Below are positions 29,877-39,629 of a stretch of DNA of 64,000 bases, in pieces. Source of the DNA: Flammeovirgaceae bacterium (GTDB lineage Bacteria; Bacteroidota; Bacteroidia; Cytophagales; Cyclobacteriaceae); the NCBI GenBank assembly GCA_016712035.1, contig JADJRT010000004.1, positions 285,543 to 349,542 of the forward strand, given 5' to 3'. The number at the start of each line of letters is the position of its first letter. The first letter of the stretch is position 1. Below the pieces are notes generated by a model, which saw only the letters and a list, made by a program, of their open reading frames with translations, made no database searches and had not been told where the DNA came from. The translations under genes were made by a program, and so were the position numbers.

Positions 29877-30407
29877 CTAAACATAATAAGGACTAATCAT
29901 AATGTAAACAACAACACCTGTTAGCGCTACATATAGCCAAATTGGAAATGTAAATTTAGCCAAAGCTTTATGCCTTTCAAAATCGCTATTAAGTGCCCTT
30001 GAAAAGGTAAATAGCACCAGAGGAACTACCATAACCGATAACAGAATGTGACTTATCAGAATGAAATAATAAACTATTCTGAGAACCCCGGTACCCTCAT
30101 ACGATGTCGACTCGCTTGTCATGTGGTATAAAACATACATAATGAGAAAGGCAGCTGATAACCCAATACAAATTTTCATCAGGTTCTCGTGAAGCTTTCT
30201 TTTACCGTTCTTAATGGCAATAACAGCTGTTACAAGTAATATTGCTGTGAGCCCGTTTACGGATGCATAAACAGGAGGTAAAAAACGAAAGTCGTATCCG
30301 GGTATCTTAACCTTAAAAAGAATTACCACAACTATAGGAATGGCAATCGATAAACCAATAATTAATTTCTGGGATATTTTACCTGTTGGCATTTTAGTAT
30401 TTTTCAA
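29877..30407 (-). CDS. DUF420 cytochrome oxidase assembly-type membrane protein
   Basis: A 176-residue protein with five predicted spans, of the DUF420 (CtaM-like) family. Conserved features include the early PPVYASVNGLTAILL, then KRKLHENLMK, YVLYHMTSES and ILISHILLSVMVVPLVL, with histidines in the membrane plane. CtaM is needed for haem A-containing oxidase activity in some Gram-positive bacteria; a similar assembly role is inferred from family and context. It overlaps the Sco-like gene by 14 bases. Confidence 0.9.
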   Translation of the reverse strand: MKNTKMPTGKISQKLIIGLSIAIPIVVVILFKVKIPGYDFRFLPPVYASVNGLTAILLVTAVIAIKNGKRKLHENLMKICIGLSAAFLIMYVLYHMTSESTSYEGTGVLRIVYYFILISHILLSVMVVPLVLFTFSRALNSDFERHKALAKFTFPIWLYVALTGVVVYIMISPYYV

Positions 30408-30885
30408 GTAAAATTTTCATTTCAACAATCATACGATCCACCTCTTCACGTGTGTTTGGCGAATAATATCCCCGAATACGATTTTCTGAATCGATCAGCA
30501 CAGCTGACCAGGGTTTGTGAAGAAAGAAAAAGCAAGCATACCAATGATCCAAAGCTCCGCTATCTGTACTGGGGAAAAGAAGTTGAAAATCCGATGGGTC
30601 AAACTCCCCAAGCATCCGGTTTAGCCCTACTTTTACTATTGAGGAGGTATCGACCACCAACAATGTAACGGTGTTATTGTTGGTTCTTCCCATCTGGAGC
30701 ATAATCGAATCCGACACCCGATAAGGTACTGAATACGCATACGCACAACCCGGCTCCTTGTCTTCAATACCAAGTTCGTAATAAACAGGTATGCTAAATT
30801 TATTTTTGCCAAATGATCGCAGAAAAATAAAAACACTAACGGGGAGAATTAGTGCCAGTAACAGGTAGATAACTTTCCTTCTCAT
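30394..30885 (-). CDS. Sco-like thioredoxin-fold protein without copper cysteines
   Basis: A 163-residue membrane-anchored protein with an N-terminal span (YLLLALILPVSVFIFL). The region KFSIPVYYELGIEDKEPGCAY and the ending AVLIDSENRIRGYYS, then EEVDRMIVEMKILL, match Bacteroidota SCO1/SenC proteins. The copper-binding CxxxC motif of Sco is absent, and the following region is only RTNNNTVTLLVV. The gene sits in the usual Sco place between coxD and DUF420. It may be a degenerate Sco acting as a scaffold, or a domain damaged by compensating indels. It begins downstream of a strong hairpin. Confidence 0.75.
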   Translation of the reverse strand: MRRKVIYLLLALILPVSVFIFLRSFGKNKFSIPVYYELGIEDKEPGCAYAYSVPYRVSDSIMLQMGRTNNNTVTLLVVDTSSIVKVGLNRMLGEFDPSDFQLLFPSTDSGALDHWYACFFFLHKPWSAVLIDSENRIRGYYSPNTREEVDRMIVEMKILLEKY

Positions 30886-30902
30886 GTACTAAGTTCAACA
30901 TA

Positions 30903-30939
30903 AAGAGAAGGCTAAAGTTCATCACTTTAGCCTTCTCTT
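30903..30939 (-). terminator. 16-bp perfect hairpin between coxD and Sco-like gene
   Basis: AAGAGAAGGCTAAAGT at 30903-30918 pairs perfectly with 30924-30939 across a five-base loop. On the minus strand the stem is followed by a short U-rich stretch (CTCTTTATGTT). It could end or attenuate transcription of the act-cox operon before the assembly genes. Confidence 0.65.
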
Positions 30940-30959
30940 AATACTATTTATTTGAAAGG

Positions 30960-31284
30960 TTAATTAAAGACAGGCATTTTCATTCCTTCGTAGACAAAAG
31001 CAACAAGCATCCAGACAATAAATAAAATAGGTACCAGAATTGCCCAAAATAATACCTTAACTTCATACTTAAGGTGCATAAATTCACCAACAATGTATCC
31101 GGCCTTAACAATAGTCAGGATTACGAACAATGCAGTTTTAGCAGTTCCATGATCCATGGTAAAGGCAATGATAAACTCAACTCCTGTTACCGCGCCTAAA
31201 ATGCCGGCAACCGTCCAAAGTTTTTTTTTTTTCCTTATCGGGAGGAAGTACCGCAATCTCTGGTTCTTGTGAATGATGTGCCAT
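30960..31284 (-). CDS. coxD: cytochrome c oxidase subunit IV, homopolymer frameshift
   Basis: A small membrane subunit of the haem-copper oxidase, about 107 residues and three spans: LWTVAGILGAVTGVEFIIAF, FVILTIVKAGYIVGEFMHL and LFWAILVPILFIVWMLVAF. The true N-terminus, MAHHSQEPEIAVLPPDKEK, lies in a different frame from ATG at 31282-31284. The break is exactly at a run of twelve T (31221-31232); eleven would restore the frame, a clear sign of a homopolymer error. It follows the two subunit III genes. Confidence 0.92.
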
Positions 31285-31301
31285 GGTTCTATAACTTTTA
31301 T

Positions 31302-32048
31302 TTAAACGAAATAAAAGAATGTAAATACAAATACCCAAACTAAATCAACAAAATGCCAATAAAGACCTACTTTTTCTATCATTTCATAATGACCTCTGCG
31401 CTGATAAACTCCTGTAACAGTATTGTAATAAATCAAAAAGTTTAACATCACCCCACTAAATACGTGGAAACCATGGAAGCCTGTGATAAAGAAAAAGAAG
31501 TCAGCAAACACCTGTGGCCCATATTGATTCTGCCTCAGATTAGCACCAAAAAATTGAGTGCCTTCAGCCACAGCATCGCCAGATAAAGCACCATGAATAA
31601 AGTGATTCCATTCCCAAGCCTGGCATCCTAAGAAAGTAAGGCCACCTAATATTGTCCAGAGCATCCATTTCTCAACAGCCTTTCTATCCATACGATGACC
31701 GGCTTCAACAGCCAATACCATTGTGACTGAGCTCATGATTAGGATAAAAGTCATGATACCAACAAACACCAGTGGAAGTGGGATACCATGGTAAAAGGGA
31801 ATGGCATCAAATACCTTTTCAGGGATAGGCCAGTACTCAGTCGAGAACTTAAATGAATCTACAAGTCCTTCAAATGCCGGATGGGATGAACGAACCAAGC
31901 CATACGTGATAAGTAAACCTGAGAATGTAAACGCATCAGAAAGCAGAAAGAACCACATCATGAGCTTGCCGTAGCTGGCGCCCATCGGTGAAACTCCGCC
32001 ATCCCAAACGCTTTGTCCGTGTGCTGCAGTGGCTGTACTATGTGCCAT
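31302..32048 (-). CDS. coxC: cytochrome c oxidase subunit III
   Basis: A 248-residue subunit III with seven predicted spans. Typical features are KLMMWFFLLSDAFTFSGLL, GHRMDRKAVEKWMLWTILGG, AWEWNHFI, and the C-terminal FITGFHGFHVFSGVMLN and YWHFVDLVWVFVFTFFY. Subunit III supports the proton-pumping subunit I. It is the second of two adjacent subunit III-type genes. The frame is intact. Confidence 0.95.
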   Translation of the reverse strand: MAHSTATAAHGQSVWDGGVSPMGASYGKLMMWFFLLSDAFTFSGLLITYGLVRSSHPAFEGLVDSFKFSTEYWPIPEKVFDAIPFYHGIPLPLVFVGIMTFILIMSSVTMVLAVEAGHRMDRKAVEKWMLWTILGGLTFLGCQAWEWNHFIHGALSGDAVAEGTQFFGANLRQNQYGPQVFADFFFFITGFHGFHVFSGVMLNFLIYYNTVTGVYQRRGHYEMIEKVGLYWHFVDLVWVFVFTFFYFV

Positions 32049-32073
32049 AATCAGTAATTAGATTTTAAATCTT

Positions 32074-32655
32074 TTATCGATACAATAATAGGAATACGAA
32101 CAAATATAGCCAAAGGCCGCCCAAAAAATGCCAGTAAGTTGTACACATTTCGATCTGGGCAAGGTTTTTAGAATGGACCCGAAACCGGTATGTAGAAACC
32201 AACACAATTAATAGATAAATGACGGCACTGATGAGATGAAGTCCATGCAGGCCTGAAATGATATACAGAAACGAGCCTGAAGGATTGCCTACCAGATAAA
32301 CCTGGTTAGACACGAGGGCTTTCCAACCTTCAAACTGAAGCACCAGAAAGGAAAGGCCTAAAACAGTGGTTATCGTAACCATTATTTTAACCATGGAAAG
32401 ATCATCCTTTCTAGCCGACCAAAAAGCCCATTGCATAGTAACACTGCTTAATACAATTACAATTGTAGATGTTGTAAATATTTGGGGAAGGTCAAAATAC
32501 AACCAATTGCCTTCGGCCTGACGCACGATATAAGCCGAGGTAAGCGCTGCGAATAACATCCCTACACTTCCAATGAAAAGCCACATCGCAAATTTCTTTG
32601 GATGCATGGCCAACGTTTTCTTTGGCTCTTCTACAATTTTAAATTCTGTTGACAT
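32074..32655 (-). CDS. second haem-copper oxidase subunit III
   Basis: A 193-residue paralogue of subunit III with five spans. It contains MHPKKFAMWLFIGSVGMLFA, MQWAFWSARKDD, LYIISGLHGLHLISAVIYL and TTYWHFLGGLWLYLFVFLLL. The pair of short and long subunit III genes is normal in Bacteroidota A1-type oxidase operons. ATG at 32655 is the likely start; another in-frame ATG is at 32667. The frame is intact. Confidence 0.93.
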   Translation of the reverse strand: MSTEFKIVEEPKKTLAMHPKKFAMWLFIGSVGMLFAALTSAYIVRQAEGNWLYFDLPQIFTTSTIVIVLSSVTMQWAFWSARKDDLSMVKIMVTITTVLGLSFLVLQFEGWKALVSNQVYLVGNPSGSFLYIISGLHGLHLISAVIYLLIVLVSTYRFRVHSKNLAQIEMCTTYWHFLGGLWLYLFVFLLLYR

Positions 32656-32679
32656 CGACTTCTCCATTTCTCTTTCACA

Positions 32680-33573
32680 TTAAATTTTATCCAATAAATA
32701 AGCGATCTGCACAATGGGCAGATATAAAAATGATCCAAACATAATTCGCAGGGCTGATTTTCTACTTCCTGTCTTCATTAAGGAAAATGTTTGAGCAAGA
32801 AAAGCAACCCCGCATACGGTGGCTACTATTGCCGAGTCCAACCCGGTAATTCCAAATTTAGCGGGAAGTAACCCTAGTGGAATTAAGAATAATGTGTAAA
32901 TCATTATTTGAATAGACGTGTTGTGGTCCTTACCTCCACCGGAAGGCAATAACTTAAACCCAGCTTTTTTATAATCATCATCCGATACCCATGCAATTGC
33001 CCAAAAGTGAGGAACTGCCAAATAAATTGAATCCCAAAAATGATCAAGGCCTCATAGGAAACTGATCCAGTTGCGCAACCCAACCCAATAAAGGGGGTAA
33101 TGCCCCTGGTATTGCCCCTACAAAAACTGCAATAGGCCCCACTCGTTTTAAAGGAGTATAGACAAAGCTATACAGCAACATAGAAAGTACCGATAAGGCC
33201 ACGGTAAGCGGGTTTGTAAACTTCCAAAGCAGAACCAAACTAACGATCAAACACAGTAAAGCAAAAGAAACTGCCTCATTCACAGTTATTCTTCCGGTTG
33301 GCAATGGCCTGTTTAACGTACGAGACATCAAACGATCAAGGTCCTTTTCAATAATCTGGTTGATCGTAACGGATGCTCCGCAGAGCAGAAATCCTGAAAA
33401 GTAAGGATGATAAGAGTTATCCAGTTCATATGACCTTGGGTAGCCAATCCATATCCAAAGGCGCAAGAAAACGCGACCAATAGGGACAAGCGCGGCTTCA
33501 ACAGCTCCACGTAAGCTCTTACCTTACCAAGAGTAATTGCCATTGTTGAGATTGTAGTAGTACCTGAATTCAT
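32680..33573 (-). CDS. ctaB: protohaem IX farnesyltransferase (haem O synthase), two frameshifts
   Basis: CtaB/CyoE attaches a farnesyl chain to haem B, giving haem O for the oxidase. The repaired protein has about 298 residues. UbiA-type motifs are present: VTINQIIEKDLDRLMSRTLN, the Mg-diphosphate-binding aspartate site with NRPLPTGRI, then YTPLKRVGPIAVFVGAIPGA and PHFWAIAWVSDDDYKKAG. Indels at about 33440 and 33035 break the frame. It lies between ctaA and the subunit III genes, in line with its role in cofactor supply. Confidence 0.93.
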
Positions 33574-33574
33574 A

Positions 33575-34578
33575 TCAACTCTTTAACCTATTTAAGGGCT
33601 TAATGTTAAGTCTTAAAAACAATAGAAACTGAATTCCAAATGTGACAGTAGCAACTAATAAATGGATAGGTTGCAAAAAGGCTGGCACAGCAAAATAAGC
33701 CATTCCGGCACCTGTCAATAAGGTGAGCAAAATTAACAGGATAAGGCCAAGAGTTAAAGGATTTCGGCCTGTAGTTTTAATAAGCAAGGCAGCAAAACCC
33801 AGATTTACGATAGTTACAAGCCAGGAAAAGGACCGATGAATAACGAATTGAGTCCAAACTTCTGAAATCCAGATTTCGCGAGGGAGTAATTGACCCGAAA
33901 CACGATCAATAGCGGCTCTTACTTCGGTACCTAACAGTACTTGAACAATTAATAAAATTGTGCTGATCACCAATAAGCTCTTCACAGCGATGGTTGTATT
34001 AATTTCTCTGCGTTCTCCACTTTTAACAAAAAGCAATACCAGCAAGGCAACTAGAACAAACGCCATGAGCATATGTATCGTGATTGTCCAGGAAGTAAGA
34101 TTAGTCGAAACTACAATTGAACCAAACCAGCCTTGAATGATCACTGTTATCAGGGTGGCTAACGATAGCCAAAAAAAATTTGGATGCGCCTTTCTCAATT
34201 GAGTGGATCGTACAAATAAAGCAACAATGAAAAATCCAATGATTACCCCCAGAAGACGATTTAAATATTCAATCCAGGTTTTAGTAGTGTTGAAATCCGC
34301 TTCGATTAAAATTGTCTTATCCGCAAGGATGGCCGCTGCTGTCTCTTCAAAACCAATAGCCGAAAGGTATCTGGCAAACTTTTTATTTTTTTGATCTCGA
34401 AGCTCTGCAAATGACTCTTTGTAATTATCAGGGAGTTGATCGATTGAGGTTGGAGGAATCCAATATCCAAAACACTTAGGCCAATCGGGGCAACCCATAC
34501 CCGACCCTGTGGTTCGAACAATACCCCCACGAGAATTAAAATATAAACAGCAACCAGAGTAGATAAGCAAAGCTTTAT
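33575..34578 (-). CDS. ctaA: haem A synthase, compensating frameshifts near the start
   Basis: CtaA (COX15) oxidises haem O to haem A. Eight spans are predicted. The motif GGIVRTTGSGMGCPDWPKCF carries the conserved cysteine pair region, and paired histidines occur in ITIHMLMAF, IHRSFSW and IHLLVATVTF. Two indels, near 34575-34590 and 34525, cancel: the natural N-terminal helix should read IKLCLSTLVAVYILILVGG, whereas the open frame gives an altered sequence there. The true start is therefore hidden, probably overlapping the coxA stop at 34575-34577, where only ATA is now visible. Confidence 0.9.
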
Positions 34579-36495
34579 GAAATCCTCTGGTTGCTGTTGG
34601 AGTCAAGGTTCTTTTTTCTATCAGTGTTTTTATCTTCCACCACAATAGCTCCTTCGTTCATCTCCAACTTGATAAGATCATTTTCATGAGCAAGATTGGA
34701 TTCTGGTGTTTCTGAATAAGGAATGTGCTGTGGAATAAAATCGTCTTTTGCACCTGGCTTACTGTAATCATAGGGCCAACGATAAACGGTTGGAATTTCC
34801 CCTGGCCAATTACCATGTCCCGGTCTTCTAGGAGTAGTCCACTGAGGGTATTAGAATTCCATGGATTGGCAGTCGCCACTTTGCCTCGGAAGATGCTATA
34901 AATAAAATTGAATAAGAAAATAAACTGGGCCGTTAAGGTTATAATTGCTGCTACACTTACCAGCATATTTAAGTCTGCAAAGCCACTAAAGGTTTCAAAA
35001 TTGGTCCAACTGTAATACCGTCTTGGAAATCCAGCAATACCAATGTAATGCATGGGAAAGAATACCAGATAAACACCAACAAAGGTTAACCAGAAATGGA
35101 TATAGCCGAGTTTCTCATTCATCATACGGCCAAACATTTTAGGAAACCAATGATATACGCCAGCCATCATACCGAAGAAGGAAGCGCTACCCATTACCAG
35201 GTGAAAATGGCAACTACAAAATAGGTGTCGTGCAATTGAATATCAATGGCTGAGTTGCCCAGAAAAATCCCAGTGATCCCTCCTGTTAGGAAGAATGAAA
35301 CCAGACCAATAGAAAACAACATAGCGGCAGTAAACCGAATATTACCTTTCCATAACGTTGTTACATAATTGAAAATCTTTACAGCTGAAGGCACAGCAAT
35401 AATAAGCGTAAGCAAGGTAAAGATTGAACCTAAAAATGGATTCATACCTGTTACGAACATATGGTGAGCCCATACAACAAATGATAAAATTGCGATGAAC
35501 AACATAGAGCCCACCATTGCCTTGTAACCAAAAATTGGCTTGCGCGAATTAGTAGCTATAATTTCTGAGGTGATACCTAACGCTGGCAACAACACAATGT
35601 AAACTTCGGGGTGCCCCAAGAACCAAAATAGGTGCTGAAACAAAATTGGACTACCTCCCTGGTTAGGCAATGCCTCGCCTCCAATATAGATATCAGAGAG
35701 ATAGAAGCTCGTGCCAAAGCTACGATCAAAAATCAAAAGCAAGGCTGCGGCAAATAATACCGGGAACGATAGTACACCGATAATAGCTGTAAAGAAAAAT
35801 GCCCAGATTGTTAAAGGGAGTTTTGTAAACGACATTCCTTTAGTCCGTAGATTTATTACTGTGGTGATATAATTGATACCGCCCAATAAAGAGCTTACAA
35901 TAAACAATGCCATGGCTACCAACCATAACGTCATACCCAAACCCGAGCCTTGCATAGCTTGCGGCAATGCGCTTAATGGCGGATAAATTACCCACCCACC
36001 GGAGGCTGGACCTGTAGAAATGAACAAGGATGTGAACATAATCACACTGGATGCAAAGAAGAACCAGTATGAAAGCATGTTCATAAAACCACTCGCCATA
36101 TCGCGTGCGCCTATTTGAAGTGGAATCAAGAAGTTACTAAATGTACCACTCAATCCGGCCGTAAGAACAAAGAAAACCATAATGGTCCCGTGCATGGTTA
36201 CCAAGGCTAAATAAAACTCAGGATCAATTTTTCCCTCTGGCGTTAACCAGCCGCCCAATATGGGTCTCAACCAAGACAGATTGGCTTCTGGAAAACCTAA
36301 TTGTAACCGAAATAAAACCGACAGGATACCACCTATCAGTGCCCAGGCCATACCCGTAATCAGGAATTGCTTTGCAATAACCTTATGATCTTCGGAGAAT
36401 ACATAATTCGTCCAAAAATTTCCATGATGCTCATGATCGTGTCCATGATCATCGTGGTGTGTGGTAGTTTGAGGATGTATGTCTAATGTTGCCAT
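34575..36495 (-). CDS. coxA: cytochrome c oxidase subunit I (A1-type), two frameshifts
   Basis: The catalytic haem-copper subunit that reduces oxygen and pumps protons; about 640 residues and twelve spans. The N-terminus is histidine-rich (HHDDHGHDHEHHG). WFLGHPEVYIVLLPALGI contains the active-site His and cross-linked Tyr, with the Glu that marks A1 (mitochondrial-type) oxidases. The haem a3/a ligands are in HFHLVMG, which is broken by a missing C near 35205. A second indel at about 34835 hides the correct C-terminus, which continues to a TAA at 34575-34577 and contains the ending EDKNTDRKKNLDS. It follows coxB by 14 bases. Confidence 0.95.
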
Positions 36496-36509
36496 GCTTA
36501 GAATATCTT

Positions 36510-37601
36510 TTATTTAAATTTCGCTGTCACTGTAACAGGCGAAGCCATAATGGCGGCTTCACTATCTGCAGGGATTCCAGCTTTAATCATTGCCGCCTCT
36601 CTTAAAGCAGGTGGTACCCGCTGCAAGTATTCAGGATTTTGTTTTAACCAAGCCTCTTGAGAGGCCATCCACTTTTCATAATCTTCAACGGTATCATGAA
36701 CGAATACCGGAAAGCGCATTGAGAAGTGACCACGTCCGCAAATCTCGGTGCACGCCATTTCATAATTGAAATTTGGATTACCCGTTTCTTCGCGCATATC
36801 TGCCGTAGACTTGGTTGGTATAAACTTAAACGTAGTGTGCATGCCCGGCGCAGCATCCATTTTCACACGGAAGTGAGGAAGAAAAACGCTGTGTAATACA
36901 TCTTTTGCACGAATCATTAACTGCACTTCTTTACCCTTAGGCAGATGAAGCTCCAATGATTTGAAATCATCGAAAGTATTTTTATCGGAAAGATCCAAGC
37001 CAAATTCATTAGAGGCATCAATCATTTTATAATTATGCTTACCTAGTTGGCTGTCTTTTACACCCGGGTAACGGGCAGTCCATAAAAATTGCTGGCCGAT
37101 TAGCTCAATAACAACTGCGTCCTTTGAAGCAGGACCGGTAATGTCATTCCAGGCGCGAAGACCGCTAAAAATTAAAAGGGCCAATACTATTGCCGGAATA
37201 ACCGTCCAAATAATTTCAAGTCTGTGGTCATCCGATACAAACGAAGCCTTTCTTCCTTCCTGATAACGATACTTAAACGTAAACCAGAACATCGCAATTG
37301 TGATAATTACAAAGGCGACTACCGTAACAGCCATGGTTATCCAAAACAGGTAATCTGTTAAGGCTCCATGCTCGGAAGCAACGGGCAAATTATATGAATC
37401 AAAATGAACAACAGAATACCAAACAAATGAAACTAAGCTCACAATCATGAAGAGCATTAACAAATAAGCATTCGCTGTGTTCCATGATGAAACATCGTCC
37501 TTCTTCCCCTTGACCAATTCTACCAGATTTCCAATTCGGAAAATCAGGTAAAGGATGGCCAGTACCAACACTACCCCTAAACCGATTATCAAACTCATCA
37601 T
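36510..37601 (-). CDS. coxB: cytochrome c oxidase subunit II
   Basis: A 363-residue subunit II. It has an unusually long N-terminal membrane part with three spans, then a cupredoxin domain with FRVKMDAAPGMHTTF and the CuA site CTEICGRGHFSMRF (Cys, Cys, His, Met all present). CuA takes electrons from cytochrome c or directly from alternative complex III. No C-terminal haem c motif is seen, so this is not a caa3-type subunit II. The frame is intact. Confidence 0.95.
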   Translation of the reverse strand: MMSLIIGLGVVLVLAILYLIFRIGNLVELVKGKKDDVSSWNTANAYLLMLFMIVSLVSFVWYSVVHFDSYNLPVASEHGALTDYLFWITMAVTVVAFVIITIAMFWFTFKYRYQEGRKASFVSDDHRLEIIWTVIPAIVLALLIFSGLRAWNDITGPASKDAVVIELIGQQFLWTARYPGVKDSQLGKHNYKMIDASNEFGLDLSDKNTFDDFKSLELHLPKGKEVQLMIRAKDVLHSVFLPHFRVKMDAAPGMHTTFKFIPTKSTADMREETGNPNFNYEMACTEICGRGHFSMRFPVFVHDTVEDYEKWMASQEAWLKQNPEYLQRVPPALREAAMIKAGIPADSEAAIMASPVTVTAKFK

Positions 37602-37626
37602 ATACTTATGTTATTCGTGTGTCAAA

Positions 37627-38970
37627 TTAAATATGGTGATTCAAGCTTTCTTCCATCATAGGATGATTCTTAGCGACTAAAGGCATTTTAGAAAGCGCAC
37701 TTAATGTTACAAACAAGAAGAGCGCGAAAAATATTAGTGCTAATCCAATTTCTAATAATCCCAGACCACCATCATGCTGCATAACCCCAGGGGTAACCAT
37801 ATTATAAAAATCAAACCAATGACCAACAATAACGATTGGGCATACAACCGCTAGCATCGACATCTGACGTTTGGCATCCCGCGTCATTAATAACAAGAAT
37901 GGAAGAACGAAGTTTAGAATCAGATTCAAATAAAATATCCAGGAATATGGTGCATTCTTAATTCGTTCAATGAAGTATACGGTTTCTTCAGGAATATTGG
38001 CATAGTAGATCAACATAAATTGACTAAACCAGATATATGTCCAGAAAATACTAAACGCGAAAATGAATTTGCCAAGATCATGCAAATGATTTGATGTAAC
38101 CATTTTTAAATAACCGGCCTCTTTGAGGTTTACAACAATTAACGTGATCGTAGCAAGACCTGCCACCCACCAACTGGCAAAAATATACCAACCAAACATG
38201 GTGCTAAACCAATGTGGATCGATGCTCATTACCCAATCCCAAGCGGCTACTGAAGAACTTACTGCAAAAATTATAAGAAAAATAGCCGAGAGTTTTCTGG
38301 CAGAATACCAATGTTGGGTGCCCCCTTCAATGTCTTCGGCAAGCATGTGTTTCTTAATTAAAGTCAAGAACCAATACCAAAGGCCAAAGAAGATCACCAT
38401 TCTTAAAATATAGAAAACAGGAAATCCACCTTTCTCTCCAAGCCAGAAAAAATAGACACTTTTCTGATCAAGAATCTTATCATAATCTGCAGATGCGGGA
38501 TCATATAAATCATGGTGTGTCCAATGGAATAAATCTCCCTTTGCAACAAACCAAATTGCCAGCGTAAGTATACCCGAAATAGGTATCCATTGTCCCATGG
38601 CTAATGGTACGCGCTTAATCGGAGCTGACCATCCTGCCTGCGATGCATACTGAATAGCAACGAAGAACAATCCGATAAGTCCTAAGCCAATAAAGAAGAT
38701 ATTATTGTGCCACAGTGATGTATAAATCTTTTTGAGCCAGATCGGGCTTCCATGATGTTCGGCAGCTTCTTCAGCAACCGCAGCAGGCGAAGTAGTTGCC
38801 ACAAGGTTTTTTGTAACTTCCAATGAGCCATGTTCACCCGCAGCTTCATGCCCTCCGCTATTCATTGCCATAAAAACTCCAATCACAAATAGGAGTATTC
38901 CAGCCGCCAACAAAAGAAAGAGTTTCTTTTTTGCTTCGGGTCTAAAAATATACTGTTCGTCCGCTATCAT
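37627..38970 (-). CDS. actF: alternative complex III subunit ActF
   Basis: A polytopic membrane subunit of the quinol:cytochrome c/oxidase oxidoreductase called alternative complex III, 447 residues and about ten spans. It is related to ActC and NrfD-type proteins. Characteristic stretches are YTSLWHNNIFFIGLGLIGLF, GQWIPISGILTL and WDWVMSIDPHWFSTMFGWY. The ATG at 38970 (MIADEQYIFRPEAKK) is preferred over an upstream in-frame start at 39036. It lies between actE and coxB, the usual order. The frame is intact. Confidence 0.93.
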   Translation of the reverse strand: MIADEQYIFRPEAKKKLFLLLAAGILLFVIGVFMAMNSGGHEAAGEHGSLEVTKNLVATTSPAAVAEEAAEHHGSPIWLKKIYTSLWHNNIFFIGLGLIGLFFVAIQYASQAGWSAPIKRVPLAMGQWIPISGILTLAIWFVAKGDLFHWTHHDLYDPASADYDKILDQKSVYFFWLGEKGGFPVFYILRMVIFFGLWYWFLTLIKKHMLAEDIEGGTQHWYSARKLSAIFLIIFAVSSSVAAWDWVMSIDPHWFSTMFGWYIFASWWVAGLATITLIVVNLKEAGYLKMVTSNHLHDLGKFIFAFSIFWTYIWFSQFMLIYYANIPEETVYFIERIKNAPYSWIFYLNLILNFVLPFLLLMTRDAKRQMSMLAVVCPIVIVGHWFDFYNMVTPGVMQHDGGLGLLEIGLALIFFALFLFVTLSALSKMPLVAKNHPMMEESLNHHI

Positions 38971-38993
38971 TTTGGTTTGATATCTAGTGATTT

Positions 38994-39627
38994 TTAATTC
39001 GATTGTAGTTGTTTCACATACTTGGCAATCTTCCAACGCTCTTCCTCGTTCACTTGCGATCCATGTGATCCCATTAGACCTTTTCCATATGTAATCACAT
39101 GGAAAATATGTCCTTCGGTAACCCCTTTAATCGCATCTCCGGCAAGATTAGCAACGCCCGGATACTTATCGGCAACTTTGCCGTCACCCGTCCCTTTTGC
39201 GCCATGGCAATGCTTACAATTAATTTCGTAGAGTAATTTTCCTTGCTCCAAAATTGCAGGCGAAGCTTCATAAGGATTCATAAGTTATTAGCTAATCGTA
39301 AACTTGTCGTGTCGTTTCCGCCCCGGTAAGGAAGCCAACCATTAGTATTTCTGCGCACTGTATTCGGAGCAGGCAAACGCATGTTCATTTTAAAGGGATT
39401 GTAGTTATTCGAATTATAATATTCACCCCTATCTTATCTGATGAGTTTACCCAACGACCTGCATCCTCATCCGTGATCTGCGTTAGTGGCTCGTAAGCTA
39501 CGGAGTGATACATATTAGGCGCATACTCTAATCCCTGATTATCGCCACCGGCCTTGCACCCAGCTAAGAAAGTAGCCGCAATAACCGATATTAAAACAAC
39601 TGGTATGAATCGTGCAGATTTCATCAT
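38994..39627 (-). CDS. actE: alternative complex III monohaem cytochrome c ActE, two frameshifts
   Basis: A lipoprotein cytochrome c of about 210 residues. The lipobox is FLAGC near residue 23. The middle region, in another frame, reads YYNSNNYNPFKMNMRLPAPN and RNTNGWLPYRGG. The haem-binding motif CKHCHGAKGTGDG is in the last part, with a distal methionine probable in GKGLMGSHGSQV. Indels at about 39425 and 39290 split the gene. ActE is thought to pass electrons from the ActA haems towards the oxidase. Confidence 0.92.
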
Positions 39628-39629
39628 AA

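Noticed and set aside
38123..38413. 96-residue frame antisense to actF
   Set aside because: It is a shadow of the codon pattern of a conserved membrane protein; no homology or start signal is seen.
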